Shown here: in pieces, positions 41,645-52,349 of the stretch | Numbering within the stretch: the stretch's first letter is position 1 | How the letters are laid out: each line of letters begins with the position of its first letter | From: Pogona vitticeps | Lineage: Eukaryota > Chordata > Lepidosauria > Squamata > Agamidae | Assembly: GCF_051106095.1 (NCBI RefSeq) | Contig: NC_135784.1 | Coordinates: 150,943,428 to 151,007,427 of the forward strand | Length of the DNA stretch: 64,000 nucleotides | Reading direction: 5' to 3' | Notes under the pieces: generated by a model | What the model saw: only the letters and a program-made list of their open reading frames with translations | Database searches by the model: none | Told to the model about the DNA's origin: nothing | Made by a program: the position numbers and the translations under genes

Positions 41645-42066
41645 CAGTGGTGCTTCGCTTAACGAGTGCACCGTATAGCGGTTTCCGTATAGCGATCCCT
41701 TTTTCGGGATCGCTATACGGAAACATACCCGATCTTCGCAATGGGGAAAACCCGCATTGCGAAGATCGGGTATTGCGGCGGCCATTTTGGAGCCGCCAAA
41801 CAGCTGATCGGCGGTTCCAAAATGGCCGCCGGAAGCCCGGAAATGGCTGCCAGCAGCCGTTTTCGCGCCCTGCCCTCGCTTAGCGAAGGCGCGAAAATGG
41901 CTCACGGCACCTGGAATCCTCGCTGAACGGGTAAGTAACGAAGGTATTGGAACGCATTAAACGAAGTTTAATGCATTCCAATACCTTTCCCCTACCCGTT
42001 TAGCGATGATTCCGTATAGCGGGGTTAATCCGGAACGGATTAACCTCGCTATACGGGGCACCACTG
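41645..42066. mobile_element. Tigger-like MITE, copy E
   Basis: 422 bases, TA at 41,643-44 and 42,067-68. TIRs CAGTGGTGCTTCGCTTAACG / TACGGGGCACCACTG. It has the clearest internal symmetry: GCGGCCATTTTGGAGCCGCC with CGGTTCCAAAATGGCCGCC around a CAGCTGATCG centre, and GGAACGCATTAAACG / GTTTAATGCATTCC. Confidence 0.85.
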
Positions 42067-43044
42067 TATTCTGAATTTCCTTCTCCTCCAGTCCCACAAC
42101 CTCCATTTTGTTCACTCACAAGTATTCTGATGCAGTGCAAGATCTTCTAAGAGTACTACAAACTATTTCCAGTGCTTACTTAGTCTTAAGAAAACACTCT
42201 TAGACCATGTGTCTGGGTCAAGACAAGTGACAATCTTTAGAGTAAGGGCTGTCAACTTCTATATAATCCCCAAGAGAAACACACAGCTAGCACTAAAACC
42301 ACCTTCACCTAAGGCTAGGTAAGGTGACTTGCAGTGTTTCTGGAATACTTCAAAAGCAAACCTTGCTCATTTTTGCTCAGACAAGAACCATCTTCCAGAG
42401 GAAGAGAGCTGATGAGCCTACATTATGCTCTTCATTCAAGTGAGCTCATATAGCAGTCTGAATTATGACATCAAAAGATGTCTAGCTTTTATCCATCTGC
42501 AAAATGCACTCCTATTGGCCAAAAGGATTTTAGTTTTATGATTCTAAACTAATGGGACATATATAATACCCTGAACTAGCAACAATTCAATTATAGGATC
42601 ACAACTGTTATAGAAAGCAATATTCAGAGATAAACACAAAAACCCAGAAATTTCAAAGCACATCAAATGAGAACACAGTTTTCATTTGATAGACACCCCT
42701 TCAAAAAGTGACTCACCCAAGTCCAGAAAGCTTATTTCAATACTAGTCCACATTATCAATTTAGCAACATGATCACCAGTTTAGTTTGTCTCTTGTAGTA
42801 ACTAATGTACAGTTGATAATCAGCAATTGGAAAGTTTGGTCCACAGAAGTGACTATTTTTCATACTAGATACCTGTATTAAGAATAAGAGGGAACTTTCC
42901 TAATGAGATGGCCATGGCTTGCTCCTTAAAGATCAGCTTCAACATTGAGAAAAATTCCTGCTACGTTTCTCTATCTAACACACTTGAATGATGACAAAGA
43001 TAAACTCTGAGAGTTCACCTTGTGAATGAATGAATTAATGAATG
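42067..43044. other. No feature recognised
   Basis: AT-rich presumed intronic DNA with no nameable feature. Confidence 0.3.
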
Positions 43045-43141
43045 TACATACATACATACATACATACATACATACATACATACATACATACATACATACA
43101 TACATACATACATACATACATACATACATACATACATACAT

Positions 43142-43174
<33 letters not shown>

Positions 43175-43200
43175 AGCACGCAAGCACGCACGCACGCACG
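43045..43200. repeat. (TACA)n microsatellite grading into (CA)n and (GCAC)n
   Basis: An almost pure TACA tetranucleotide run from about 43,045 to 43,160, then ACACAC to about 43,174, then ACGC/GCAC units to about 43,200. Open frames across it on both strands (IHTY..., CMYV... repeats) are artefacts. Confidence 0.97.
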
Positions 43201-43557
43201 GTTTTCTCCTTAAAAAGAACAGGTGATGTCTTACATCATTAAAAAACAATATTTAAAAGTGAAAACAATGAGTATACTGTACAACTGTTACAAAGGATCA
43301 GATAAACTCTATGAGATATGATAACAAAAGCAATACTAATGCCCTCTTCTTGTGTCCCCACCAAATGCACTTGTGAAGGTTTTGGGACTGAGAGAAAGGC
43401 CTCTCCAGATGATCTTAACACTCGAGCAGGCTCATAATGGGAGACAGAGTATCTGAGAAAACTTGGACCCAAGCTGTTTAGCAGCAACCCCCAAGCTGCA
43501 CACTTGTGTTTTCAGAGGGAGTGTAACCCCATCAAGCATACGCTGCATCCCTATTCC
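43201..43557. other. No feature recognised
   Basis: No feature recognised. Confidence 0.3.
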
Positions 43558-43855
43558 TTAATCTGCCTTTCGACTGACCAGGAGCATCTCTGTAATTCTG
43601 GATTGTTTCAGTTTATTCACCCTCATCCAGTCCATTACTGATAACAGAGACTGTTCTAGTGTTGAAACAGCTTCCTCAGATTTAGATGGCAAGGAGAGGT
43701 ACAGCTGGGTGTCATCATCATACTGGTGATACTGAATCCTCAAACTCTGGCCAACCTCTTCCAGAGGTTGGGACCCGACAGGCCAGCAGTCAGCGTGTTG
43801 AACAGGAATCCCCTAGCAGCACCTTCTGGGTTCTCTCCTCCAGGAAGGACTAGAG

Positions 43856-43991
43856 CAGTGGTTCTTAACCTTTGTTACTCAGGTGTTTTTGAACTGCAAC
43901 TCCCAGGAACACCAGCCAGCACAGCTGATGGTGAAGGCTTCTGGGAGTTGCAGTCCAAAAATATCTGAGTAACAAAGGTTAAGAACCAGTG
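43856..43991. mobile_element. hAT MITE hairpin, 136 bases, with intact target duplication
   Basis: Inverted ends CAGTGGTTCTTAACCTTTGT TACTCAG / CTGAGTAACAAAGGTTAAGA ACCAGTG extend into CAACTCCCAGGA / TCTGGGAGTTGCAGT, making an almost complete hairpin. Target duplication GACTAGAG at 43,848-43,855 and 43,992-43,999. A related copy is at 59,305. Confidence 0.92.
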
Positions 43992-44104
43992 GACTAGAGC
44001 ACTGTACAACAGTGCCTCCAAGTTCCATCCTAGAGAGAAGGGCCAGAAGGATATCATAGTCAATGGTATCAAAAGCCACAGACAGGCCCAGCAGAATCCA
44101 AAAA

Positions 44105-44163
44105 GGTCACATCCTTATAGGCCAGATGGGCGGGGTATAAATCAAATAAATAAATAAATAAAA
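44105..44163 (+). mobile_element. L2-type 3' tail
   Basis: TATAGGCCAGATGGGCGGGG TATAAATC then (AAATA)n. It matches the 3' end at 54,955-55,030 and is inserted in opposite orientation to the surrounding L2. Confidence 0.75.
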
Positions 44164-44699
44164 ATCCCCCTATCCAGTTCCCAGTGTAGGTCATCCACCA
44201 AGGTGACCAAAGTAGTCTCCATCCCATAACCAGGCCTGAAAGGAGAAGGCACACACAAAATAGTGGCACAATTAAGCTCTGTAATATACAACTCACAGTC
44301 AAGCAATATTTTCTGTCTGGAACAATCTGTCTGGAAAGCTGAAACTGCTACAGTCCACAGCATTAGGCTGGAATAGCTTTTGTAAGCAGCAATCCCATGA
44401 ATCACATTTGAAAAGCACAGAACATGCAAATTTTTGTATCATTGACCTATGTCAAGTTCATATCACAATTACATTTTACGGCAGCCAACTATGAGATAGA
44501 CCGCGTAGCTGCCCTCTTTCTGTGCAAGATTTTAGGTGTCCTGAATACGATTAGACTTATTAAGTGAACTTGAGCTTCATTTTCCAAATACCATTACCTG
44601 GTTATCCACTATTAAATTTTGGCTTCGTTTACACTTTCAGAAATCTTCCCAATCCCTTCTGACTGATTTATTAAGTGATCCCTTTATTGCCACATGGTA

Positions 44700-45340
44700 C
44701 TCTTTGATTAACTCTAAAATCACTTCCACAGGTATTAACTTGAATTCCCTGACAAATTGTGGAGAAACCCAACTTTACCATATTATCCACCAAAGAATTC
44801 TGGACATTGAACTTCAGACTCCGGCAGCTGATCTGAATTTAATTTGCTCTCCTCATTTTTATGGTTTGCCCCCTTTGTCTATAACTGGTGCCAATTATTT
44901 CACCAATCTCATTAATCCATTGTGGCGCCGGGCATTTATGCTGGCCAGATTTAATATACATATTTCCCTCAGCTGTTTTTTCCGGCAGATATCATAGCAT
45001 CCCCTTTAAGAACCGCCAGTGTAAGCACTGCCAAGCAGAACCAGACTCAATTTTATATATTCTTCTTCACTGCCCTAAATTTAGTGAGCTCCGTCAATTA
45101 CTACTTAGCTCTGTTATTTCAAATTTCTCTGGCTCCCCTGAGAGCTTAATCCGAATAATGTCAGCAGATAAACAACGTGATTTGACTGAGCATGTAGCTG
45201 AATATCTTGCTATCATAAAAAACTAGGCTGTTTCAAGGAGCCTTGACGTAACTTGACCATATTTATCTTATTGCAGTGGAAAGTATAATCTTGATTGTAC
45301 GGTTACTGGTTTTAATGCCAATAAAGGTTTCCATTGACAG
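44700..45340 (+). mobile_element. Unclassified non-LTR retrotransposon, C-terminal part and 3' end
   Basis: The plus strand encodes RRAFMLARFNIHIS then, in a shifted frame, PFKNRQCKHCQAEPDSILYI LLHCPKFSELRQLL, a Cys/His cluster (C-x2-C...H-x-C) typical of the C-terminus of several non-LTR families. It ends LTEHVAEYLAIIKN with stop near 45,225 and a tail of AATAAAGGTTTCC...TTGATTGAA. A frameshift separates the two open parts near 44,990. Confidence 0.65.
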
Positions 45341-45574
45341 ATTGATTGAATTAAATTGTGCTCCGCAGCTGACTGATTTTTATAACCATGAAAGACTTAT
45401 AGAAACTCCCTCTTAACCTAAAATCAGTTTCTCAGGGATCCTCACATCAAGTGAATATCATACTAACAAAATTACTGCTTAGCAGCCAAGTTGTTCAGGA
45501 TCAAGAACATGCACAATCACAAACCCATTCTAATAATAAAATTATCTAAAACAAAACTCAGGTAATATCTGTGC

Positions 45575-45850
45575 TGGTATAGTTCAGTGGATGAGAGTGT
45601 TTGGCTGCTGTGCCCTGGGGCAGGGAGTTGGAAGCTCCATGGTGCCTTCAGCTGAGAAGAAGGGCCAGTTGAGATAATCTGGAACGGGTGTAGCTGATGA
45701 GGATACAGTATATGGCCTGCCACCTGTGCAGCCCTGGGCAAGCTACACAGTCCAGAGTGCCACCAGGAGGGGCTAGTAAACCATTACAGACTACTCTCTA
45801 GACCTAGAAAATCAAGGAAGGCTTGTCATAAGTCTGACAGACTGACATTA
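45575..45850 (+). mobile_element. tRNA-derived SINE, same family as 9,003
   Basis: Head TGCTGGTATAGTTCAGTGGA TGAG with a weak B box (GGAGTTGGAAGCTCC); body CAGCCCTGGGCAAGCTACAC AGTCCAGAG and CCAGGAGGGGCTAGTAAACC; end GTCATAAGTCTGACAGACTGACA. Longer than the 9,003 copy by a middle segment. Confidence 0.6.
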
Positions 45851-46079
45851 CTGATTTCCTATCTAGATTTCTAAGTTTTTAAAGAAACTAAGCAAAATTG
45901 TTATTGCGATAAAAGATCCAGCACATTAGTACATTAGTATAGCACATCTTGGACAAAAAAACAAAAACTAGTGAAATAAGTTTCTGAGTTATATAAATCT
46001 ACTGTCAGAGTGATTATACCCTGAATGGACGCTACATGAAACAACATTTATAATTTTGCAAAAGCAGAAAAACAATTTA

Positions 46080-46205
46080 AATCCTAGCATTCCAGAGCTG
46101 GAAGGGACCCTGTGGATCATTGAGTCCAGTCCTTATCAACACTGGGGAATCAAACTCCCAATCTCTGGTTCTGCAGCCAGATGCCTGTTCAGTCCAAGCT
46201 ATCTG
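46080..46205 (-). mobile_element. tRNA-derived SINE with CR1-like tail
   Basis: Minus strand: head ...TGGCTGCAGAACCAGAGAT with GGGAGTTTGATTCCCC (B box), then CCACAGGGTCCCTTCCAGCT and a tail near TGCTAGGATT. Same family as 12,100. Confidence 0.65.
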
Positions 46206-46949
46206 TTCTTCATATTATACTTGGAAGTTGAGAAAAAGGTGGTAAGTCTTCAGGAAATGAGAATTAACAGATAAAGAAACCCTTTGCAAAAAAATATTAC
46301 TTTTGCAAATTATGTCTTTTTTTAAAAAAGTTCTCCTAGTTTTGAGATCTGCAACTGCTATGCAACCAATGTTCTATACAAATCAACAGGGATCCAAAAG
46401 TCTCAATACATCTGTTCGCAAGTTTGCCACACTCAGATATCACTGATCAATAATTATGTGCAATTTTTAAACTGTGCTCCTTTAAAATTATTTTTCAGAA
46501 AAATCCTTTCTCCTTCACTAGGAGTAGATACTGAGCTGTGAAGCTGAAGTAATATATCAGAATGCACAGAGAAATCTAAGACAATTCAATACTCATCTAC
46601 ATGGTTCAGTTGATGGGTAACCTAGTTTTATTATTGCAATATCAAGGAATGAAAATATAATGCAAACTGAAAAGCAGTGGGAGTATATAATTTTGTCACA
46701 TGGAAGAAAGCACAGACTGAGTAACAAAAACATGTGGTATATCTATTAAAATTTGATTGAATCTAAAGCTGGTCTTTATCTGGGAAAACAAATTAAAATT
46801 ACAAGCAAATGCAGCTGATGGATTTTAAATGCACTGCAAAAACTGATAAGGCCCTATAGCAGAATACATTCCTGGGGTCATTTTAGAAAGACAACATGAA
46901 AAACAGCACTGAATATCGGCTCAATATCTGTACAAATTCTTCCGTTTTA
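46206..46949. other. No feature recognised
   Basis: AT-rich, presumed RNF41 5' intron. Nothing recognised. Confidence 0.3.
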
Positions 46950-47068
46950 TCTAGGAAAGATTTGATTTAAATTGGATTTTTGGACAATTTAAAAAACAGA
47001 CTTTTTAAATAAAGTATGATTTAAATCACTTTGATTTTTAAAAAATATTTATTTCATCCATCTTGGTT
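46950..47068. mobile_element. AT-rich palindromic MITE (GATTTAAATC family), copy 3
   Basis: AAGATTTGATTTAAATTGGA ... GATTTAAATCACTTTGATTT and an end AATATTTATTTCATCCATC. Same family as 28,641 and 39,675. Confidence 0.6.
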
Positions 47069-50000
47069 TTATCTGGACCAAATCTCCAACAATTCCACAC
47101 ATAACATTCAGAAACATCATGTGGCAATCTAATACTCTGTAATATGTAATCATAATACCTCTAGGCTTGGAAGATGGCAAACTAGAAACCATATTTCCAT
47201 TTTACAGAGTGGATAGCTTTATTTTTTCTTTATACCAAAAATCTATACCTAAAATGCTGCTTTAGTACTCACTCTGAATGAGTGAGTTCCACACAAATTC
47301 TACTTCCCAAATTGTTAAAAAATTTTCTGCAGCATGGGCCTGAATGTGGCCATTTTTAATGTTACCTGACAAATAACGTAACAGTGTTATCTTACTAATT
47401 TACAATGACAGCTTTCTTTTAAAACAGCAATAAATAGATATGTGAATGTTGACACAGGACATCAATTTCTCAGTCTCAAAACAGGAGAAAAAATTATCCT
47501 TCAAAAAGCTGAAATACTTGTATATTGTTTGGGCTGCAGCTTCATTGCTAAGCCCACTGCCACAAACTGCATTGTGTTTCTCTGTAGTTATGTTTCATCA
47601 TGTGACAGTAACCAGCTAGTAGCAGATAATGCAACTTAATGCTGTGTACAACTGTGTAAAGCTTTTGAAATTCCATTTCCATGCCTACAATAGGAGGTAA
47701 TAGAATGAGGCAGCTAGCGACCATTAAAAAACATACGTAGATTACTCATCTGAGTGGAGTACAGGAATCTAAGGATCTCTTTTTGATTATTTTCAATATT
47801 GCAGCTATCTAAATCTTCAAATATCAGTAAAGTCAGTAACTTCAGTTTCTAAAGAAATAGTAGTACTTGGATGACCTGTTTATTCCTGTTATACAGTGCA
47901 ATTTCATGTAATGTGCATACATCTGCAAACTATTACTCTGTTGGTATAGGAGACACTTAGCAAACTAAACAATTAAAACTCCAATCACAATACAGAAAGG
48001 ATTCAGTCTGCAAATAATATGTACAGTTTCATAATTATATGGAATATCGAAATATTTTAGTCTGAATTTTAAAAATTAGTCTAAGAACTCGGGTCGTTTT
48101 TATGGGATTGAGAAGTTCACTTTGGAGCACCTTGAACATAAGAGAATTTGTCAAAGGTACAATGAACATGCCACAAACGTACAAACTCCCTCAAGTTTCT
48201 CTTAGAAGCTGTATGGCTCATTTGTTGATCAAGAAATATAAAACAGAGCCACATTCATCCCAAGATACTGAAACACAGACTGTTCTAGCAGAACTTTTTA
48301 GAAAACTGCAACGTGTAGACGAACACAAATATGCTAGAGATGTAATCCAAAAACAACATTTTCTGGGCCAAAGTCACCCTTCCTTTAAGGAAAGAAGAAA
48401 GGTGGCATTTTTTTGTTTCTTTAAAAACAGAAGAAAGTTCAACAAGAAGCTCTTGCCAGTCTCCTTTATAAAGAAACTTCCAATCACGCTAATGGCTTTT
48501 TACACATTCCACACCTTGCAGTCTGGATATTATCACTTGGCACACAAATTCATTACATAAGAAAACACTGTGCTACTGGTGCCTGTCTCCTTAATCTTCA
48601 AATGCTCTGCTCCTGTATTTCAAGGAAGACAACAGCTAATGTTCACCGAACAACTATGATATCAGTTACAGAAATACCATACAAAAACGGTATTTGTGCC
48701 ACAGTGCTAAAGCCATTCTGACTCCAGACCTTTGCTGTTTGAAGATCATTGCGTAGTCAAACCCAGCCAGTTTACAACAAGAACTCAAAGACTGACATCC
48801 TGTTGCTTTTTTACACAGTCAGAAGGCAAGAACCATAATATTCACTCACTTCCAGCTGAATGATTAAAAAGTTCCCACTACAATTATTAAACATACTAAA
48901 CCAGCAGACTCCAGCTTTACTGAGAATCACGGCATCAACTCCTTAAAACTGCTGACTGGAAGTGAGTGGATGGTACACCATCTGTCTTCTGCCAATGTAG
49001 CTGCGGAACAAGATTCTAGCAAAAATATTTCTTGCAGTGGAGCAAACAATATATTTACCTTTCTAAAAAACTACAGTTTTACAAATTACAAAATATCCTA
49101 TCATCATGTACATGTAGATTGTCAACAAACAAGTCAGAAATAAAGCTAGATATTTTGTACCTAATTTATCTTTGAATCATTTAGAACAGGAATAGGCAAT
49201 TTGGTGCACCTCACATAACATCTCCCATATGGGCCAGAAATTCTGGATATTGCAGTAAAAAACAAACGGAATGCATCAGATTGCCTTTGCTATTATAAAG
49301 ATACATTTGGACTTGTTTGTGCGTCCTTATACTGAGGGTACTTTTTTTTCCTAAAAAAAGTTAGCAGTAAATTGACATGGGTTACTCTCAAGCAGACTTG
49401 ATCTTTCTATAAAATAAGTATTGATAATAATTAGCACTTACTTTCTCTCTCCCTTTCTTCTCTCATGAATAAACAGATAAACAAAAACTTCCAAATCTCC
49501 ATAGTTTCAAACCTGAGCTTTTTCACAAGACAGTTTGATATTAGTTGCAGTATAAAGTAACATTAGTATCCATCACAGCTTAAGTAAGCATGCATCTTTT
49601 CTGTTATTGTGTCAATGTCATACTGTATTTGCTTTTTCTTAGTTTAGGAGATCATAATAAAAGGACTATCATTCATTTGGTCTAGTTTATAAGATTACAG
49701 CAGCTGTGCAATAACTACAATTAGCCCAAGACAACTATGTGCACTAGTAGTCATTTCACAGAATGAGCTCTCTTTGAATGCAGTAATCATCCATGAAAAT
49801 AAGCTGCTGAAAACAATATACAGATCATTTCAACTAATGAGCTAGACTCAAGACAAACAAATCAGTCCAAGAAAGAGATAATAAATTACCATGCAACCTA
49901 TCTTGTTAATTGCTTCATAACAGACAGTACCAGAAACCTTTACGTATGTACACAAAGAAAGTTAGAGGACGATGACGTATTTCTACAAAAATAATATCTG

Positions 50001-52349
50001 GACAGAAAACGCTTTCCATATATAAAAACTGCTGACAAGTCCATTCTTGAAAATCAGCACCTTTCATATTTAAAATCTGCTTTGTCTGTATTAAAATTAA
50101 AGCCAAAATCATGGTTTGCTCTGCTTAAAATAGAAGTTGCACTAGTTACCTGTCAAAAAGCTGGAACCATTTTATTTTTATCTTATTTCATGAAGGTTTT
50201 AAAAGATCTAGATTAATTTGGTAGGAACAGATTACTTCTCTTCAAAAACAAAAAAAATGACTCTAAAGACGTCATGTACATCATGACACCCAAGTTAAAG
50301 ACTGAAGAACAAGAGGTAGCCCACTTCTAGCAAAAATAAAAATAATTTTAAAAACCAGTACAAGCATCCCTAAAACAAGAAAAAGAGCAGCTTGCTACTT
50401 TTTACATAAACAATCCTTGGCCAGTTATACTTGCTTTATTGGCTCATCCAAAAGAGTGGATTCTAACATTTATACAATTTTAATACACAACAAATTTGCT
50501 GACACTGGAGATATCAGGCAGGTACAAGAAAAATAATAGGAGATGAATGAAGGACAATAGAGAACGATGTGGTCAAAAGATCCAATGAAGACAGTTTAGT
50601 CAAAAAGAAGGGAGAATAATATCAGGCTTATAAACTGATGGTATATGACACCAATCAAACTCAGCTATATCCACAGAAATCTAACAACAAATTTCTGGAG
50701 AAAATTTGGTGGCCTTGGGAACATATATATTCGTGCAGTAGGAGTGCCCACTGGTTAAAAAGTTGTTGGAAAATATATCTACAAAAGCTAAACGAATTGC
50801 AGGTCAGATTATATGAATATCCTGAATACTACCATCATTATCCATTTACCAAAAAAGTAATGAAAGTTTACTGTCTAAAGACTTCATTACATTTTGTTGG
50901 GTAGCTGCAAATTTTGAAATCACCAAGAACATGAAAATGAACAGCCAATCTCCCTCCAACAATAGAAAACACAAATATGGACCATAGCACTGACAAACTG
51001 AATGAGAAAAAAAACACATCACAATTAAGGAGAAAATATCAGGAATATATTCTAGAACCAAAATTTGGAATGTTAGAAATTCAGAATTTCTGAATATTTG
51101 GAACTCCATTACAGTCAATATTAAAATTATATGGTCATGATATTCCCCTTTAAGAAACACAAGAATTGTAAAAGATTTCTGTGTCCTCTGGCACTTTCCC
51201 AGAGGAGATTGTGCCAGCAGTGCCTAGAAAATGACTGCCATGAGCATCCTGATTGAACCCCAAACAGTGGGAATGCCAGCAAGAAATGCCAGCAACATTG
51301 GGGAAGCAGAAGACAGGATGCACTGGAGAGTGGGCAAATACTCTGGCCAGCACTGACAGACGGATTGAAGCAGCAGATAGCCTGTGGTGGGCAGGAACTG
51401 TGCCAGCAGCATGGAGCACAGTATAATTGAGCACAATCTTGGACTAGCAGTTGCAGGAAGGAAAAGAGGCAAAAGGAGGGGTAGGAGACTGAAGCAGGGC
51501 ATACCTAGTACTGTCAGCAAAGTGTGTCATTCTCTCTTACTAAACAGGACTCCAGGGAAGTCCAGCAATAGTAGGTTGACCTTAAGGAATACAGGTTTTT
51601 CTATAGATCCAGATTCCAAGTGTGAGCGGCGTTGTCTGACAATGTCTCCTGTTTGAGGTAACACTCTGTTATTGGGCACACAATTGGTGGGCAAGACAGC
51701 ACTCCCACCACCACCTTGGTCAGACCTCCCCAAACAGGCTCTTCCTTGGCTCAGTAAGACAAGGGATCAGTCTCTTTTGGCTTGCAGGGCACCTCTGCAA
51801 TGTCCTTCCTCTGAGGTGGTCTCTCTGGAAGACAGGCTCCTACCATGCTTGTCAAGACAATGCCCAATAAAGCTTGCCTTGTTGATGCAGAGATGAGGGA
51901 CCTGGACTCTAGAATACAACCGATGGTACTGCTGTTTGGGGTGCTGTGAACATTGATAGTTTCTTCCTACTCTGTGTGACTCCCTCAGTGCTATCCAGAT
52001 CTTTTTCACTAGTTGCTCCTGACTGTGATGGAAAGTTGCCTGGCATTGCCCTCCATCCCCATCTTGCTGCTGCTTAGTATCCATTACCTGTTGTTTGATT
52101 CAGGGTTCAAGAGGAATGCTACAATGCACTTCTACTTATTTCACAAGGAGCAAACCTGCAGTGAAGCAGGTCCAGGAATCCTTGGAGCTGAGAAACCACC
52201 ACGTTCTAGCGCTTTCCCAGAAACTGAGTATTTGAGACTGGCCAATAGCTGTCTATTAAGTGAGATTCAAAGAGGTGTTTTTTTCCCCCAATAATGGTCT
52301 TATTATTGCCCCTATTAAAAATGCTGAGATGCTATCCTGCTTCAAGAAA
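47069..52349. other. Long stretch without gene
   Basis: About 5.3 kb of AT-rich DNA in the presumed RNF41 5' intron. Frames such as 48,102-48,560 (+, 152 codons) have no domain resemblance. A weak MITE-like 'CTCACATAACATCTCCC' stretch lies near 49,210. The segment 51,160-52,290 has higher GC and several overlapping frames on both strands but nothing recognised. Confidence 0.4.

Larger units (their letters stand above)
43558..44245 (-). mobile_element. L2 LINE RT fragment, interrupted by two insertions
   Basis: Reading the minus strand from 44,245: FRPGYGMETTLVTLVDDLHW and ELDRG, then FDTIDYDILLALLSRMELG, then YHQYDDDTQLYLSLPSKSEE and LSVMDWMRVNKLKQ. This matches the intact L2 (FRPRHGTETALVALCDDLLR; FDTVDHGILLGRLSELG; YHQYADDTQLYIS in equivalent order). 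The RT box is YDDD instead of YADD. A hAT MITE (43,856-43,991) and an L2-type 3' tail (about 44,105-44,163) interrupt it. Confidence 0.85.

Noticed and set aside
43026-43249. Repetitive peptides (IHTY, CMYV) across the TACA array
   Set aside because: Any frame stays open in a tetranucleotide repeat without stops; no coding meaning.
48102-48560. 152-codon plus-strand open frame in RNF41 5' intron
   Set aside because: No domain, no homologous motif, AT-rich composition and Lys/Phe-rich content typical of chance frames; no splice or promoter support.
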